64,000 nucleotides of DNA, taken from the NCBI RefSeq assembly GCF_000243095.1, contig NZ_AHJE01000102.1, positions 1 to 64,000 on the forward strand, written 5' to 3'. The notes beneath the pieces were generated by a model. That model saw only the letters and a list, made by a program, of their open reading frames with translations. It had not been told where the DNA came from and made no database searches. This DNA comes from Cupriavidus basilensis OR16 (GTDB taxonomy: Bacteria; Pseudomonadota; Gammaproteobacteria; Burkholderiales; Burkholderiaceae). Position 1 is the first letter of the stretch; each line of letters starts with the position of its first letter. The position numbers were made by a program, and so were the translations under genes. Shown here piece after piece: positions 54,785 to 63,597 of the stretch.

Positions 54785-54969
54785 GCTGGGCGGAGGACCC
54801 GTTGTCAGACACGCCGGCACGCTGCATGTCGGTTGCGTCCCGCTTTCGCCGTGGGCGCGGTGGCGCCGCGTTGATGAACCCGAGGCCTGACGACGGGACC
54901 ACCGGGCTAAGCGACCCCACCACGCCAGCCTCCTGCAAGCAGGTACGAGTCAATCACATGGGTAACACC

Positions 54970-55400
54970 CTGAGGCTCAGATAGCCATTCTGGTCTGGCG
55001 TTCGTCGATCTGGCCCAATGCCATCGGGCCGGAAAAGTCGACGCGCCATATCGACACGCCACCATCCCTCTCCAATCCCTCTCCAATCGCGTCCAGTCCA
55101 ACGGTTACGCCGTGGCGCAAGTCCCACGTAGATGATCTTCCCGGCCCTGTGGATCAAGCCGCTGCTGGTCACCTGGTGAGGCTCGACGTGGCGCGCGGAC
55201 TCCATCTTCGGCAACCGACTCGGATAGGCGCGCACTGACTCCGAATAGCAGCTCCCAGGGGGTGCTCTGGCGCAACGCTTCGTGCGGCCTCCGCACGTGA
55301 TGGCAGCGCCGGAACGCATCCATCCGCCGCTGCTGCGCCTCAGCGTGGCAGCCGGCGGTTGTGCCGTAGGCATCCACTCGTGCCGCCCGTCGTTGCTCCG
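54970..55400 (-). pseudogene. Decayed IS481/IS3-like transposase remnant
   Basis: Fragments in different minus-strand frames resemble the C-terminal end of integrase-type transposases: RRPHEALRQSTPWELL (the RPHEAL-x-x-x-TP motif) followed by PSRLPKMESARHVEPHQV, VTSSGLIHRAGK, and LGQIDERQTR-like text. The order is right but frames are broken and the catalytic core is missing. I cannot define the element's ends. The 54785-55747 gap holds nothing else but a terminator-like hairpin. Confidence 0.6.
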
Positions 55401-55694
55401 GATGTTCCCGGATTGGTAGTACAGCGGATAGCGGCCGGCACGGTCCACTACCGTCAGCGGAAAGCACCACCGCCAAGGTGGGGGATTGGTATTTGTGGGA
55501 AGGGAGGGGCATCCGGGCTTGCGCTATCGGCACGTCAGAGACAATGCGATCGACGGCGCTACGATGGCAGCGCTAATTGCGCGGAGATGTCCGGATGCTA
55601 TCCAGGAGGTGCCATGAATCCACGGCGCGTTCACGAAGTCATGCGCCAGGATTTTCCAGCTTCCGATGCGGCGCCACGAGCGTGGAAACGCCGA

Positions 55695-55733
55695 AACCCG
55701 GGTAGCGAGGCGGTGCCTCGGCTATCCCGGGTT
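55695..55733 (-). terminator. Strong hairpin after doxX, likely terminator
   Basis: Arms AACCCGGG-TAGC-GAGGC and GCCTC-GGCTA-TCCCGGGTT pair nearly perfectly with a 3-base loop and two one-base bulges. It lies 14 bp past the doxX stop on the minus strand, where it is followed by TT-rich sequence. Confidence 0.6.
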
Positions 55734-55747
55734 GCAGGACCTTGTCG

Positions 55748-56185
55748 TTACTGCGCCGCTACAGCCCGCGTCACTTGCGTGCGGCGGCCATCGAAGCTGA
55801 ACGCGCCGGCGCCGTAGTACATCACCTGCACCAGGCCGCCTGCCATGGCCAGGTTCTTGAGGAAGTGGAACATCTGGTTCTGGTCGCCCAGCGCATGGTG
55901 GAAGATCAGCGCGGTCAACACGGCGTAGACCGCAAGCAGCGTGGCCACCAGTCGCGTCCGGTAGCCGGCGATGAGCAGCACGCTGCCGGCGAGTTCGAGC
56001 ACCAGTGCGCCGAAGTAGCCCAGCGCCGGCACAGGCAGACCGAGCGAGCCGATATAGCCGATGGTAGCGGCAGGTGCCATCAATTTGCCAATAGCGCTGA
56101 CGAGGAAGATGGCGGCGATGAGAATGCGGCCGATCAGGGGAAGGGCCGGGTGTGCATTGGCGTTGGTCGAAGTCATGGTTTGCAT
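55748..56185 (-). CDS. DoxX-family inner-membrane protein
   Basis: DoxX-type proteins are small four-helix membrane proteins linked to thiol or quinone chemistry and oxidative stress. The 145-residue protein shows LPLIGRILIAAIFLVSAIGKLM, then GYFGALVLELAGSVLLIAGY, two further helices (LLAVYAVLTALIFHHAL) and NLAMAGGLVQVMYYGAGAFSFD at the end. It lies downstream of pirin on the same strand, separated by a repeat-rich leader, and probably shares control by the divergent LysR. Confidence 0.9.
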   Translation of the reverse strand: MQTMTSTNANAHPALPLIGRILIAAIFLVSAIGKLMAPAATIGYIGSLGLPVPALGYFGALVLELAGSVLLIAGYRTRLVATLLAVYAVLTALIFHHALGDQNQMFHFLKNLAMAGGLVQVMYYGAGAFSFDGRRTQVTRAVAAQ

Positions 56186-56201
56186 CCTTTGTTTGAAAAA
56201 T

Positions 56202-56279
56202 GTGAGGTGATGGGTAAGTGGTAGGTGGTGGGTGGTAGGTAGTAAGCGGTAAGTCGTGAGTACTGGGTACTGGGTAGTG
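56202..56279. repeat. G-rich GGTAGGTGG-type repeat between doxX and pirin
   Basis: On the plus strand the sequence is a run of short G-rich units (GGTAAGTGGTAGGTGGTG, GGTGGTAGGTAGTAAG, GTACTGGGTACTGGGTA). This is the 5' leader of doxX, which reads it as a C-rich transcript. The 128-bp gap has no gene. Confidence 0.55.
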
Positions 56280-56313
56280 ACGCGGAAAATGCGTGTCTCG
56301 CGGCCGCCGCGGG

Positions 56314-57207
56314 TTACCGCAGGCGACCCTCGGCGCGGAGCTGCATGCCGATCCGTGCAATCTCGGCTTCGCCCTTGCGCAGCGCCTCGTCCGACGTATG
56401 GACGGAGTAGTAGCCAAGCGACAGGTCGTGCGGATGCGGGATTGCCGACGCGACGATGAAATCCGCATCTGACTGGGCTGCAAATTCGAGCAGGTCTTCC
56501 GACTGGGCGAAGACAACGAGTTCGTCATGCAGGACCTCGTTGCCGACAGCCAGCGTGCCACGGTTGGCATGCGCCCAGGCCACCGTGTGGCCTTCGGGCG
56601 GCTGGTAGCGCCAGCGCTCGCCGGCGGCCAGGCGCACGTGCTGCAGCGCCACGCCGGCAGGCGCGGCAACCGGGCTGTTCCTGCCGGACTGGGTGCCGAG
56701 AATCACGCGTGCCGGACCCGCGCGCGGAATCGTCGAAGCGGGGAGGTACTGGCTATGCGGCAGCCCGTTTTCGAGACTGCGCGGCAAGGCGACCCAAAGC
56801 TGATAGCCTTGGAACCTCTCGCCCTTGGCGGGACTGGCGCCGTGCCAGATGCCATTTCCAGCTCGCATCCACTCCACACTGCCTGAATGCAGCACGCCGG
56901 CCGCACCGGTCGTGTCCTCATAGTCCAGTTCGCCCTCGATCAGCACGGTGAGCGTGGCAATGCCCGAATGCGGGTGCATGGGGAACAGCGCGTCGCCGGA
57001 AGGCGCGAAGTCGAAGTAGTCGAGAAAGACAAAGGGCTTGATCAATTGCCCCACGTCTCCCGGGCTGACGATCCGCGTGACGGGGCCGTGCCGGCGCCCT
57101 TTGGTGCGCAGCACGATGGGACGGGTGGCTGCCGCTTGCGGCTGGGCCATGGGGTACCGGGTCTGGCGCTCTTCGGCTGCGCGTCCGGCTTGCGTTGCGG
57201 ATTTCAT
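56314..57207 (-). CDS. Pirin-family protein
   Basis: Pirins are bicupin metalloproteins; some bacterial ones act as quercetinases and others affect redox metabolism. The 297-residue protein has the N-terminal cupin pattern FVFLDYFDFAP, MHPHSGIATLTVLIEGELDYEDT and RAGNGIWHGAS, with the His/Glu metal ligands, and a second cupin (WAHANRGTLAVGNEVLHDELVVFAQ). ATG 57207 is preceded by GGAG. It is divergent from a LysR gene, the usual sign of control by it, and the same operator-like sequence lies between them. Confidence 0.9.
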   Translation of the reverse strand: MKSATQAGRAAEERQTRYPMAQPQAAATRPIVLRTKGRRHGPVTRIVSPGDVGQLIKPFVFLDYFDFAPSGDALFPMHPHSGIATLTVLIEGELDYEDTTGAAGVLHSGSVEWMRAGNGIWHGASPAKGERFQGYQLWVALPRSLENGLPHSQYLPASTIPRAGPARVILGTQSGRNSPVAAPAGVALQHVRLAAGERWRYQPPEGHTVAWAHANRGTLAVGNEVLHDELVVFAQSEDLLEFAAQSDADFIVASAIPHPHDLSLGYYSVHTSDEALRKGEAEIARIGMQLRAEGRLR

Positions 57208-57285
57208 GAAAGCTCCTTCAGTGATGCCATGACCGAAGGTTAGGTGCTTGACATCTATGCCGGTAGCCTATATTTATCGATGTGT

Positions 57286-57309
57286 ACCATCTATGGATTA
57301 GATAGATAT
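57286..57309. promoter_or_regulatory. Operator-like sequence at the lysR start, shared with wrbA
   Basis: ACCATCTA-N3-ATTAGATAGATAT overlaps the first two bases of the lysR ATG at 57308. It includes ATCTA-N5-TAGAT, a T-N11-A type LysR box (57289-57303). It matches 51051-51074 upstream of wrbA at 21 of 24 bases. Confidence 0.6.
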
Positions 57310-58216
57310 GCTTGACGGCGTCTCGCTGGATCAGTTGCGCACATTCATTGCCGCTGCCGACGAGGGCAGCTTCTCCGCTGCAGGCCGCAAGCTGCGCCGC
57401 GCGCAGTCGGTAGTGAGTCATACGCTCGCCAACCTCGAGAGCCAGATCGACGTGCAGTTGTTCGACCGCAACGGGCGCTACCCGCGCCTGACCGAACAAG
57501 GTACTGCGTTGCTGGCACAAGCGCGGATGGTAGTAAGCGGCATGGACGGCTTCAAGTCAAAGGCACGCGCGATTGCGGAGGGGCTTGAGCCGGAGCTGTC
57601 GGTGGTGGTCGATGTCATGTACCCGATGGCCTCGCTGACCGGGGCAGTCGGCGAGTTTCGCGATGCATTTCCGCACACGCCGCTGCGCCTGTACGTCGAG
57701 GCACTGGGTGCGGTCCTGCAGCCGGTGCTCGATGGCGTTTGCCGGATCGGCATCAGCGGATCGATGCCCGCAGTTCCGGAAACGCTTGACGCGGAAAAGC
57801 TGCTCGATGTGCCCATGGTCACCGTGACCGCGCCATCGCATCCACTGGCCGCGCACCGAGGTGTGATCCGCCAGCGCACACTGGAGGGCCACGTCCAACT
57901 GGTCCTGACCGACCGCACCACCCTGACCGAGGGCAAGACCTTCGGTGTTTTTGCGCCGCTCACCTGGCGTCTGGCCGATCTGGGTGCCAAACATGCTTTC
58001 CTGCGCGCCGGCTTCGGCTGGGGGCACATGCCGGTTGCCATGGTGCAGGAGGATCTCGATGCAGGCACCCTGGTCATGTTGCGCCTGGAGAACTTCCAGC
58101 CGCGAACCCCGCCCATTGCCATGTTCGCGGTCTACCGCAAGGATATGCCACCAGGCCCCGCCGGCCGCTGGTTCCTCAAACGGCTGATGCAGCCCTTGCC
58201 AGGTTCGTCGAAATAG
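57308..58216 (+). CDS. LysR-family transcriptional regulator
   Basis: This LysR-type regulator of 302 residues has the helix-turn-helix LRTFIAAADEGSFSAAGRKLRRAQSVVSHTLANLESQIDVQLFDRNGRYPRLT and an effector domain (LSVVVDVMYPMASLTGAVGEFRDAFPHTPLRL). It is divergent from pirin and doxX. The operator-like sequence spanning its start codon recurs before wrbA, so it may govern pirin-doxX, wrbA and itself. It sits in an oxidative/quinone stress context; the inducer is unknown. Confidence 0.92.
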   Translation: MLDGVSLDQLRTFIAAADEGSFSAAGRKLRRAQSVVSHTLANLESQIDVQLFDRNGRYPRLTEQGTALLAQARMVVSGMDGFKSKARAIAEGLEPELSVVVDVMYPMASLTGAVGEFRDAFPHTPLRLYVEALGAVLQPVLDGVCRIGISGSMPAVPETLDAEKLLDVPMVTVTAPSHPLAAHRGVIRQRTLEGHVQLVLTDRTTLTEGKTFGVFAPLTWRLADLGAKHAFLRAGFGWGHMPVAMVQEDLDAGTLVMLRLENFQPRTPPIAMFAVYRKDMPPGPAGRWFLKRLMQPLPGSSK

Positions 58217-58344
58217 ACATCACGATCGGCGTGGCTCGCGCGGGGGATCCCTAGCCCCAACGGCCGGTGAATCCCTCCCGGGGTGTTGAATGGAGTCAGG
58301 CGACCAGAAGCGCTCGGCGGCGACGTAGCCGCGCTGGCAGCGAG

Positions 58345-59100
58345 TCACCCGGCCAGCACCGGCGTGATCTGTGCGTTGAAGCCATTGACCAGGTCGTGCT
58401 CGCCGGGCCCCGGGTTGCCGCGGAACTGCTTGGCGCCTTCAACCAGAATCTCATCTGCATCGGTTCCGAGAACCGTCATCGTTTCGTCGATGAACGCTTC
58501 AAGCGGCATCGCCAGTTCGGCTTCGCGGCTGTTCATGAGGTCCGTGCGTACCCAGGGCGGCGCGATCTCCAGTACGCGCACCGTCGTGTCCCGCAGCATG
58601 AAGCGTTGCGATAGGACGTACGAATGAAGCGCTGCCTTGGTCGAGGAATACACGGCAGTCACGGCTAGCGGCACGAATGCAAGCACCGAGCTGGTATAAG
58701 CGACGACCGCATCGTTCCTGGTCTTGAGATGATCGATCAATGCGGACGTCATGCGGATCGGCCCCATCAGGTTGGTCGTGATGGTGGACACCATCAACGC
58801 GTCATCGACCTTTCCACCCGCCTGGTCCGGCTGCATGACGCCCGCGTTGTTGATCAGCACGTTGAGATCGGGATAGTCCGCGATCAATCGCGCCGCTACC
58901 CGCTCGATGCTGGCGGCATCGGTGATGTCGAGCTCGACCGCGGCCATCCCCGGGTTCGCCGCCACCACTTCGTCCAGATGGCTGCGCCGGCGGCCGGCGA
59001 TGATGACCTTGTTGCCACGCTTGTGGAGCGCCTCCGCCAGCCCGCGGCCAATGCCCGAACCGCCGCCCGTGATGAAGATCGTGTTTCCGGTGAGTTTCAT
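58345..59100 (-). CDS. Short-chain dehydrogenase/reductase, DltE-like
   Basis: This 251-residue SDR has cofactor motif ITGGGSGIGRGLAEAL, the NNAGVMQ motif, catalytic Ser in YTSSVLAFVP, and YSSTK Tyr/Lys. The PPWVRTDLMNS segment follows, as in DltE-like members. It is cytosolic, with NAD(P) dependence likely. It is encoded downstream of an NTF2-fold protein on the same strand (42-bp gap), so the two probably form an operon controlled by the adjacent TetR-type site. Confidence 0.93.
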   Translation of the reverse strand: MKLTGNTIFITGGGSGIGRGLAEALHKRGNKVIIAGRRRSHLDEVVAANPGMAAVELDITDAASIERVAARLIADYPDLNVLINNAGVMQPDQAGGKVDDALMVSTITTNLMGPIRMTSALIDHLKTRNDAVVAYTSSVLAFVPLAVTAVYSSTKAALHSYVLSQRFMLRDTTVRVLEIAPPWVRTDLMNSREAELAMPLEAFIDETMTVLGTDADEILVEGAKQFRGNPGPGEHDLVNGFNAQITPVLAG

Positions 59101-59142
59101 GATCGTTTCCTTTTTGTGTTTCAGTGGGTGGTGCTTTCGCGG

Positions 59143-59544
59143 TCAGGCAGGGAATCGGTCGCCGAACATCGGCAGGCCGCTCACGGATTGCGTCTGGGTC
59201 GCCTCATCCTGAAGGACGTCCCAGTGCTCAGCCAGCTTGCCGTCTTCGAATCGGACAACGTCCGCAGCAATCCAGGCTGCGGGCCGGCCGTTGCCGGAGA
59301 AGCGGCCATGTGCGATGACATAGTCGCCCTCAGCCATGATCAGGTGGTTCTCGTAGCGCAAGGTATCGGGAAGCGCGCGGACCAGATCGAACAGGCCTTT
59401 GCGTCCCGGTGCGATATGTGCGCTGTGTTGAATATAGCGATCGGACCAGAGTTGCTCTGCCGCAACGTAGTCTCGCTTGTTGAAAAGGGTGTCGAACGCT
59501 TCCAGCACAATCGCCTTGTTCTGTTCAGGAGTAGTTTTCGTCAT
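59143..59544 (-). CDS. NTF2-like / SnoaL-family protein
   Basis: This is a 133-residue protein of the SnoaL-like NTF2 fold: VLEAFDTLFNKRDYVAAEQLWSDRYIQHSAHIAPGRKG, then LIMAEGDYVIAHGRFSG and VVRFEDGKLAEHWDVLQDE. Such proteins are often encoded with SDRs and may act as accessory isomerases or binding proteins. ATG 59544 is preceded by AAGGA. The promoter region between this gene and the truncated TetR holds two inverted repeats. Confidence 0.85.
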   Translation of the reverse strand: MTKTTPEQNKAIVLEAFDTLFNKRDYVAAEQLWSDRYIQHSAHIAPGRKGLFDLVRALPDTLRYENHLIMAEGDYVIAHGRFSGNGRPAAWIAADVVRFEDGKLAEHWDVLQDEATQTQSVSGLPMFGDRFPA

Positions 59545-59648
59545 ATCGCTATCCTTCTTGACGGATCAGGTGGCAACGCGGTCAGGCGTCGGTTGGTCGG
59601 TTGGGCCCATGCTGCTTGGACGCCCAAGTCGAGTAGGCTATACTCAAC

Positions 59649-59668
59649 ACAATGGTGACTGACATTGT
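59649..59668. promoter_or_regulatory. TetR-type operator candidate 1
   Basis: ACAATG-N8-CATTGT, perfect 6-bp arms, in the gap between the NTF2/SDR operon and the truncated tetR. Confidence 0.6.
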
Positions 59669-59705
59669 CTATGCGATGAATTGTGGTGATCCGCGCCAGC
59701 AATGT

Positions 59706-59723
59706 CAATGGTGATCGCCATTG
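59706..59723. promoter_or_regulatory. TetR-type operator candidate 2
   Basis: CAATGG-N6-CCATTG, perfect 6-bp arms; shares the CAATGGTGA core with the site at 59649. Two copies in one divergent gap fit control of both directions. Confidence 0.6.
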
Positions 59724-59773
59724 TATTTTTCGATCAGGCGCATTGGGCCGTTGGCGGCCGAAGAGGGGAGGGA

Positions 59774-60064
59774 ATGGGGGTTTCCAAGCAACAGGCGGTC
59801 GAAAACCGGCTGGCGATCGTGGCCGCCGCCGAGAGGCTGTTCCGCGAGCGCGGCGTCGATGGGGTCGGGCTCGCCGAACTGATGAAGGCGGCAGGCTTTA
59901 CACAGGGTGGTTTCTACAACCACTTCAAATCAAAGGACGCGCTGGTTGCCGCAGTGATGGACAAGGCCATGGAGGATGGAGGAGACGCGTTCGTCTCCAT
60001 CATCGAAAATCATCCAGCAGGGCTTTGGCCTCCTTCCAGTCGGCGAGGTCGAAACCCTCGGTAA
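59774..60064 (+). pseudogene. Truncated TetR-family regulator (DNA-binding domain only)
   Basis: This frame starts ATG 59774 behind GAGGGGAGG and encodes a normal TetR helix-turn-helix region (RLAIVAAAERLFRERGVDGVGLAELMKAAGFTQGGFYNHFKSKDALVAAVMDKAM). After about residue 76 it runs into the 3' end of the cyclase gene on the opposite strand, whose stop is at 60000, and ends at 60064. The ligand and dimer domain is missing. A deletion or insertion junction near 59990-60000 is likely. The DNA-binding half may still exist, but a working repressor is unlikely. Confidence 0.75.
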
Positions 60065-63000
60065 AGCTGCCATGGATATCAGCCAGCGTAGTGCGCGCTG
60101 CGTCCAATTTTCCTTGCAGGATCCGTAGCCTTGCGAGACTCAATGCGGCTTGCAGTTCCAACGACCTGGCACCCTGCGCACGGGCCACCGCAATTGCCTT
60201 GTGAAAGCACGCCTCAGCCTCGTTTGGGCTGGCTGGTGTAGAGGGGCTATCCTTTGATTGCCGGAGCAGAAGTTCGCCCTTGAGCCGATGCAGCTTGGCT
60301 TCGTCAACCTGCTCTCCAGTTTCTTCGGCCAGCGCGAGCGCCTCGGCCACCCGGTCAAGGCCGGCGCCGAGTTGCCCAGCGCTTCCATACGCGTCGGCCA
60401 GCAGGGCAAGCAGGCCTGGCCTTCCGAGCGCCGCGCCGGTCGTCTCACAGGCGCGGAGGCCATGGTGTATCCGGGCAATCCCATCCTCATGACGTCCCCC
60501 CTTGGCCAACGCCCAGCCCTGCAGAGCCGCTCCCAATCCCTGATAGAACGGAAGCCCTTGCTCATCCGACACCGCGATGGCGGCATCGGCGTACTCGCGA
60601 GTCAGTTCGAACTCGCCCCGGCATTGATGGACCTCGGCCGCAAAGATCAGGCAGAGGGCAAGGTTGTAGGCGTCAGGGCGCGTTCGGGCCAGCGCAACGG
60701 CCTTATGGCTATGCAAGAGGGCCAGATCGGGCTTGCCGAGGTACCACAGGTTCCATCCAAGCGCGGCCATGGCGTGAACAGCCGGGTCTCGCCCGTAACC
60801 CAGAAGAAAGTCGTACTGTGGCTGGTCTGGACGCTGCAGTTGCAGCACCTGCTCCATATGGGTGCGAGCTTCGTCTAGCAAGCCCAGACGGAAGGCGGTG
60901 GCGCCTAGCGCGCGATGCGCCTCTGCGAGATGTTCAGGCTTGTGGGTCTGCAAGGCCAGGCCAAGCAGGCGTTTCCCGAGCGCTTTCGCTGTCTCGTATT
61001 GTGCACGCAACTGATAGAACGTCCACAGGCCCAATAGAGCGGAGAAGATGTATTGGGTTTGCCCTTCCAGTTCGCACATTGCCAGCGCACGCTTGTAATT
61101 GGATTCCACTTCTGGGGAGGCCTGGCCTCGCACGGCTGCCAAGGCTGGCCCGAGAGTCAGTCGCAGCGTAAGCTCCTGGCGTGCGCCCTCCGCGCTGTCG
61201 GGCGATTGCCTTAGCAGTTCGATGGCTGTGGATAGCTGACGGATCGCTTCCGTCAGGGCGGAACGCTGCAGGGCTTGCTGGCCGGCGCAGCGCAGATACT
61301 CGACAGCCTTTGGGACGTTGCCGCTGAGCCTGTAGTGGTGAGCGAGTTCGCCGCAATAGTCCTTCAGGCGGCTTTGGAATAGCGTTTCGATGGCTTGTGC
61401 AGTGCGTTCGTGCAACGCGCAGCGACGCTCCGTAAGCAGCGAATTGCCAGCGACTTCCTGGGTCAAGGCGTGCTTGAATGCATACTCGATCTCAGGGTAG
61501 GCGGGGCGCTCGTATATGAAGTCCGCTGCTTGCAGGTCCGACAGAAGCGGGCGTAGCTTGTCTTGTGCAAGTGCGGTGATGTGCTGAACCAGCGTCAAGG
61601 GGAAATCCTTCCCGACCACGGCAAGAGTTTGCAACAGTTCCTTGTGCCCGAAGGGGAGTCGGTCGATGCGGGCGGCAAGCACCCCCTGTACTGTCGTTGG
61701 GATGTGCAAAAGAGCGGGAGCTTCCTCGACGCGGTAACAGCCAGGGTGGCCGAGCAGGGTGCCCTCCTCGAAAAGGGTCTGGACGACTTCTTCCATGAAG
61801 AACGGGTTCCCTTCAGTCTTCTCAAGGATGAGCCGCTTGAGCGGAACGAGGCTGCGCTCATCTCCAAGCAGGGCGGTTAGCAAGCCTTGGGCTTCAGCTG
61901 GTCCCAGTGGCTCCAGGTGCAGTTGCGTGTAGTGGCGCCTGGCGCCCCAGTCATGGGTATGCTCCGGTCGGTAGTTGACCAGCAAGACGATCCTCGCATC
62001 CGGCACGCAATCGAAGAAAACATCGAGGAACGCAGTGGTCTCGCTATCTAGCCATTGAAGGTCTTCGAAAATAAGCAGTAGTGGCTGATTGAGGCTTTCT
62101 CGGAGCAGCAGGTTTGCTATCGCATCAAATGTTCGCTTGCGCCGAATCGTCGTGTCCATGTTTGACAGCGCCAAACCGGGTTCAGCGATGCCAAACAGGT
62201 AGAGCAAGTATGGCAGGTGGTCTTCCAGCGAACGCGCTAACGTGAGCAGTTTTCCCGTGATCCTTTCGCGACAACTGCGGTCATCATCTTCTGAGGCTAT
62301 CTGAAAATAGCCTTTCAGGAGCTCAATCAACGGTAGATAGGCAAAGGCCTTGCCGTGCGAAACCGAGAAAGTCTCGAGCAAAAGGCAGCCTTGACGTGAC
62401 CGCGCCTTGAACTCGTGGAATAGCCGGGATTTTCCTACCCCGGCTTCGCCCTGCACGCCGACAACTTGTCCGTGTCCTTCCTTGGCCAGGGCCACGGCAT
62501 TTTGCAGTTGCTGCATCTCATCCTGGCGGCCCACAAATCTTGCCAGTCCACGATGCGCTGCCACCTGGAGCCGTGTGCGCAGAGCGCCGAGACCTTGAAC
62601 CTCATAGACATCGAGTGGTTCGCGGACACCCTTGACCTGCGTGGTACCCAGGGCCCTGAAGTCGAAGTATCCCTCCGCCAGCTTGTGGGTGGCCGCACTC
62701 ACCAGGATGGACGCAGGCCTGGCCATACCTTCCATCCGTGACGCAATGTGGATAGTGTGGCCTACCGGATCGTAGTCGGTGTGCAGGTCATCCTTGCGGA
62801 TCGAGCGCACAACGACCTCGCCGGAGTGAATGCCGACCCGGATCTCCAACGGCACGCCTTGGTCCAGGCGAACCCGGTCACTGTGGCGGCGCATCGCCTC
62901 CTGCATGCGCAGCGCCGCGTACAGGGCCCGCAGCGCATGGTCCTCGTGGGCAATGGGGGCGCCGAACAGAGCCAGGATACCGTCGCCCAGAAATTTGGCG

Positions 63001-63428
63001 ACATAGCCCTCATAGTGGTGCACGGCCTCCATCATCAGCGTCACCACGGGGTCAATCAGGCGCCGCGCCTCCTCGGGGTCCAGGTCCTGGATCAACGCCG
63101 TCGAGCCAGCCATGTCGGCGAACAGCGCAGTGATGGTCTTGCGCTCACCGAAGCTCCCACCCCTGGCTTCCATGGCCGCCAATTCGGCCAGGATACGCTC
63201 CGCCAGATGGGGCGGCGTGTAGTGAACAGGAGCCAGGCCCTTGGCGTTGGCTATCTCACGCGTCCCAGAGATGACTTCGTTCAGCGAAACGCCACAAGCG
63301 CCGCAGAACTTTGCAATGGGGCTGACTTGCTCGCCGCAGCTTGGACACCTTCGTACGAGCTTGGCACCGCACCCCTCGCAAAAGTTTCCCAGCGCGAGAT
63401 TTTCGAAGCCACAAGTCGCGCAGCGCAT
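60000..63428 (-). CDS. Zinc-ribbon, adenylate/guanylate cyclase-like, AAA ATPase and TPR protein
   Basis: This 1142-residue soluble multi-domain signalling protein has four parts. Two zinc ribbons (MRCATCGFENLALGNFCEGCG and RRCPSCGEQVSPIAKFCGACG) open it. A class III nucleotidyl-cyclase homology domain (KTITALFADMAGSTALIQ, KFLGDGILALFG) follows. An AAA-type NTPase has a Walker A (VQGEAGVGKSRLFHEFKAR) and Walker B (LLLIFEDLQWLDSET). The C-terminal 400 residues are TPR-like. The cyclase metal Asps are present, but the usual VNxAxR transition-state Asn appears as His (GHTIHIASRM), as in several relatives. I start at ATG 63428. The input signal and output are unknown. Confidence 0.88.
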   Translation of the reverse strand: MRCATCGFENLALGNFCEGCGAKLVRRCPSCGEQVSPIAKFCGACGVSLNEVISGTREIANAKGLAPVHYTPPHLAERILAELAAMEARGGSFGERKTITALFADMAGSTALIQDLDPEEARRLIDPVVTLMMEAVHHYEGYVAKFLGDGILALFGAPIAHEDHALRALYAALRMQEAMRRHSDRVRLDQGVPLEIRVGIHSGEVVVRSIRKDDLHTDYDPVGHTIHIASRMEGMARPASILVSAATHKLAEGYFDFRALGTTQVKGVREPLDVYEVQGLGALRTRLQVAAHRGLARFVGRQDEMQQLQNAVALAKEGHGQVVGVQGEAGVGKSRLFHEFKARSRQGCLLLETFSVSHGKAFAYLPLIELLKGYFQIASEDDDRSCRERITGKLLTLARSLEDHLPYLLYLFGIAEPGLALSNMDTTIRRKRTFDAIANLLLRESLNQPLLLIFEDLQWLDSETTAFLDVFFDCVPDARIVLLVNYRPEHTHDWGARRHYTQLHLEPLGPAEAQGLLTALLGDERSLVPLKRLILEKTEGNPFFMEEVVQTLFEEGTLLGHPGCYRVEEAPALLHIPTTVQGVLAARIDRLPFGHKELLQTLAVVGKDFPLTLVQHITALAQDKLRPLLSDLQAADFIYERPAYPEIEYAFKHALTQEVAGNSLLTERRCALHERTAQAIETLFQSRLKDYCGELAHHYRLSGNVPKAVEYLRCAGQQALQRSALTEAIRQLSTAIELLRQSPDSAEGARQELTLRLTLGPALAAVRGQASPEVESNYKRALAMCELEGQTQYIFSALLGLWTFYQLRAQYETAKALGKRLLGLALQTHKPEHLAEAHRALGATAFRLGLLDEARTHMEQVLQLQRPDQPQYDFLLGYGRDPAVHAMAALGWNLWYLGKPDLALLHSHKAVALARTRPDAYNLALCLIFAAEVHQCRGEFELTREYADAAIAVSDEQGLPFYQGLGAALQGWALAKGGRHEDGIARIHHGLRACETTGAALGRPGLLALLADAYGSAGQLGAGLDRVAEALALAEETGEQVDEAKLHRLKGELLLRQSKDSPSTPASPNEAEACFHKAIAVARAQGARSLELQAALSLARLRILQGKLDAARTTLADIHGSFTEGFDLADWKEAKALLDDFR

Positions 63429-63597
63429 GATGCCCCCCACCGTCTTCGCACGTCCTAGATCATTAGAGGCGTGATCGGCCGTCGTAGCAAGCCAGACCTT
63501 GCATCATCGAACTTTGCCGGAGACATCGAAGAGGAGAGATCGGGCCCGACGCCGCAACGGGGAACGGTCGCAAGCCTGCGGACCCGCGAGAACCCGG

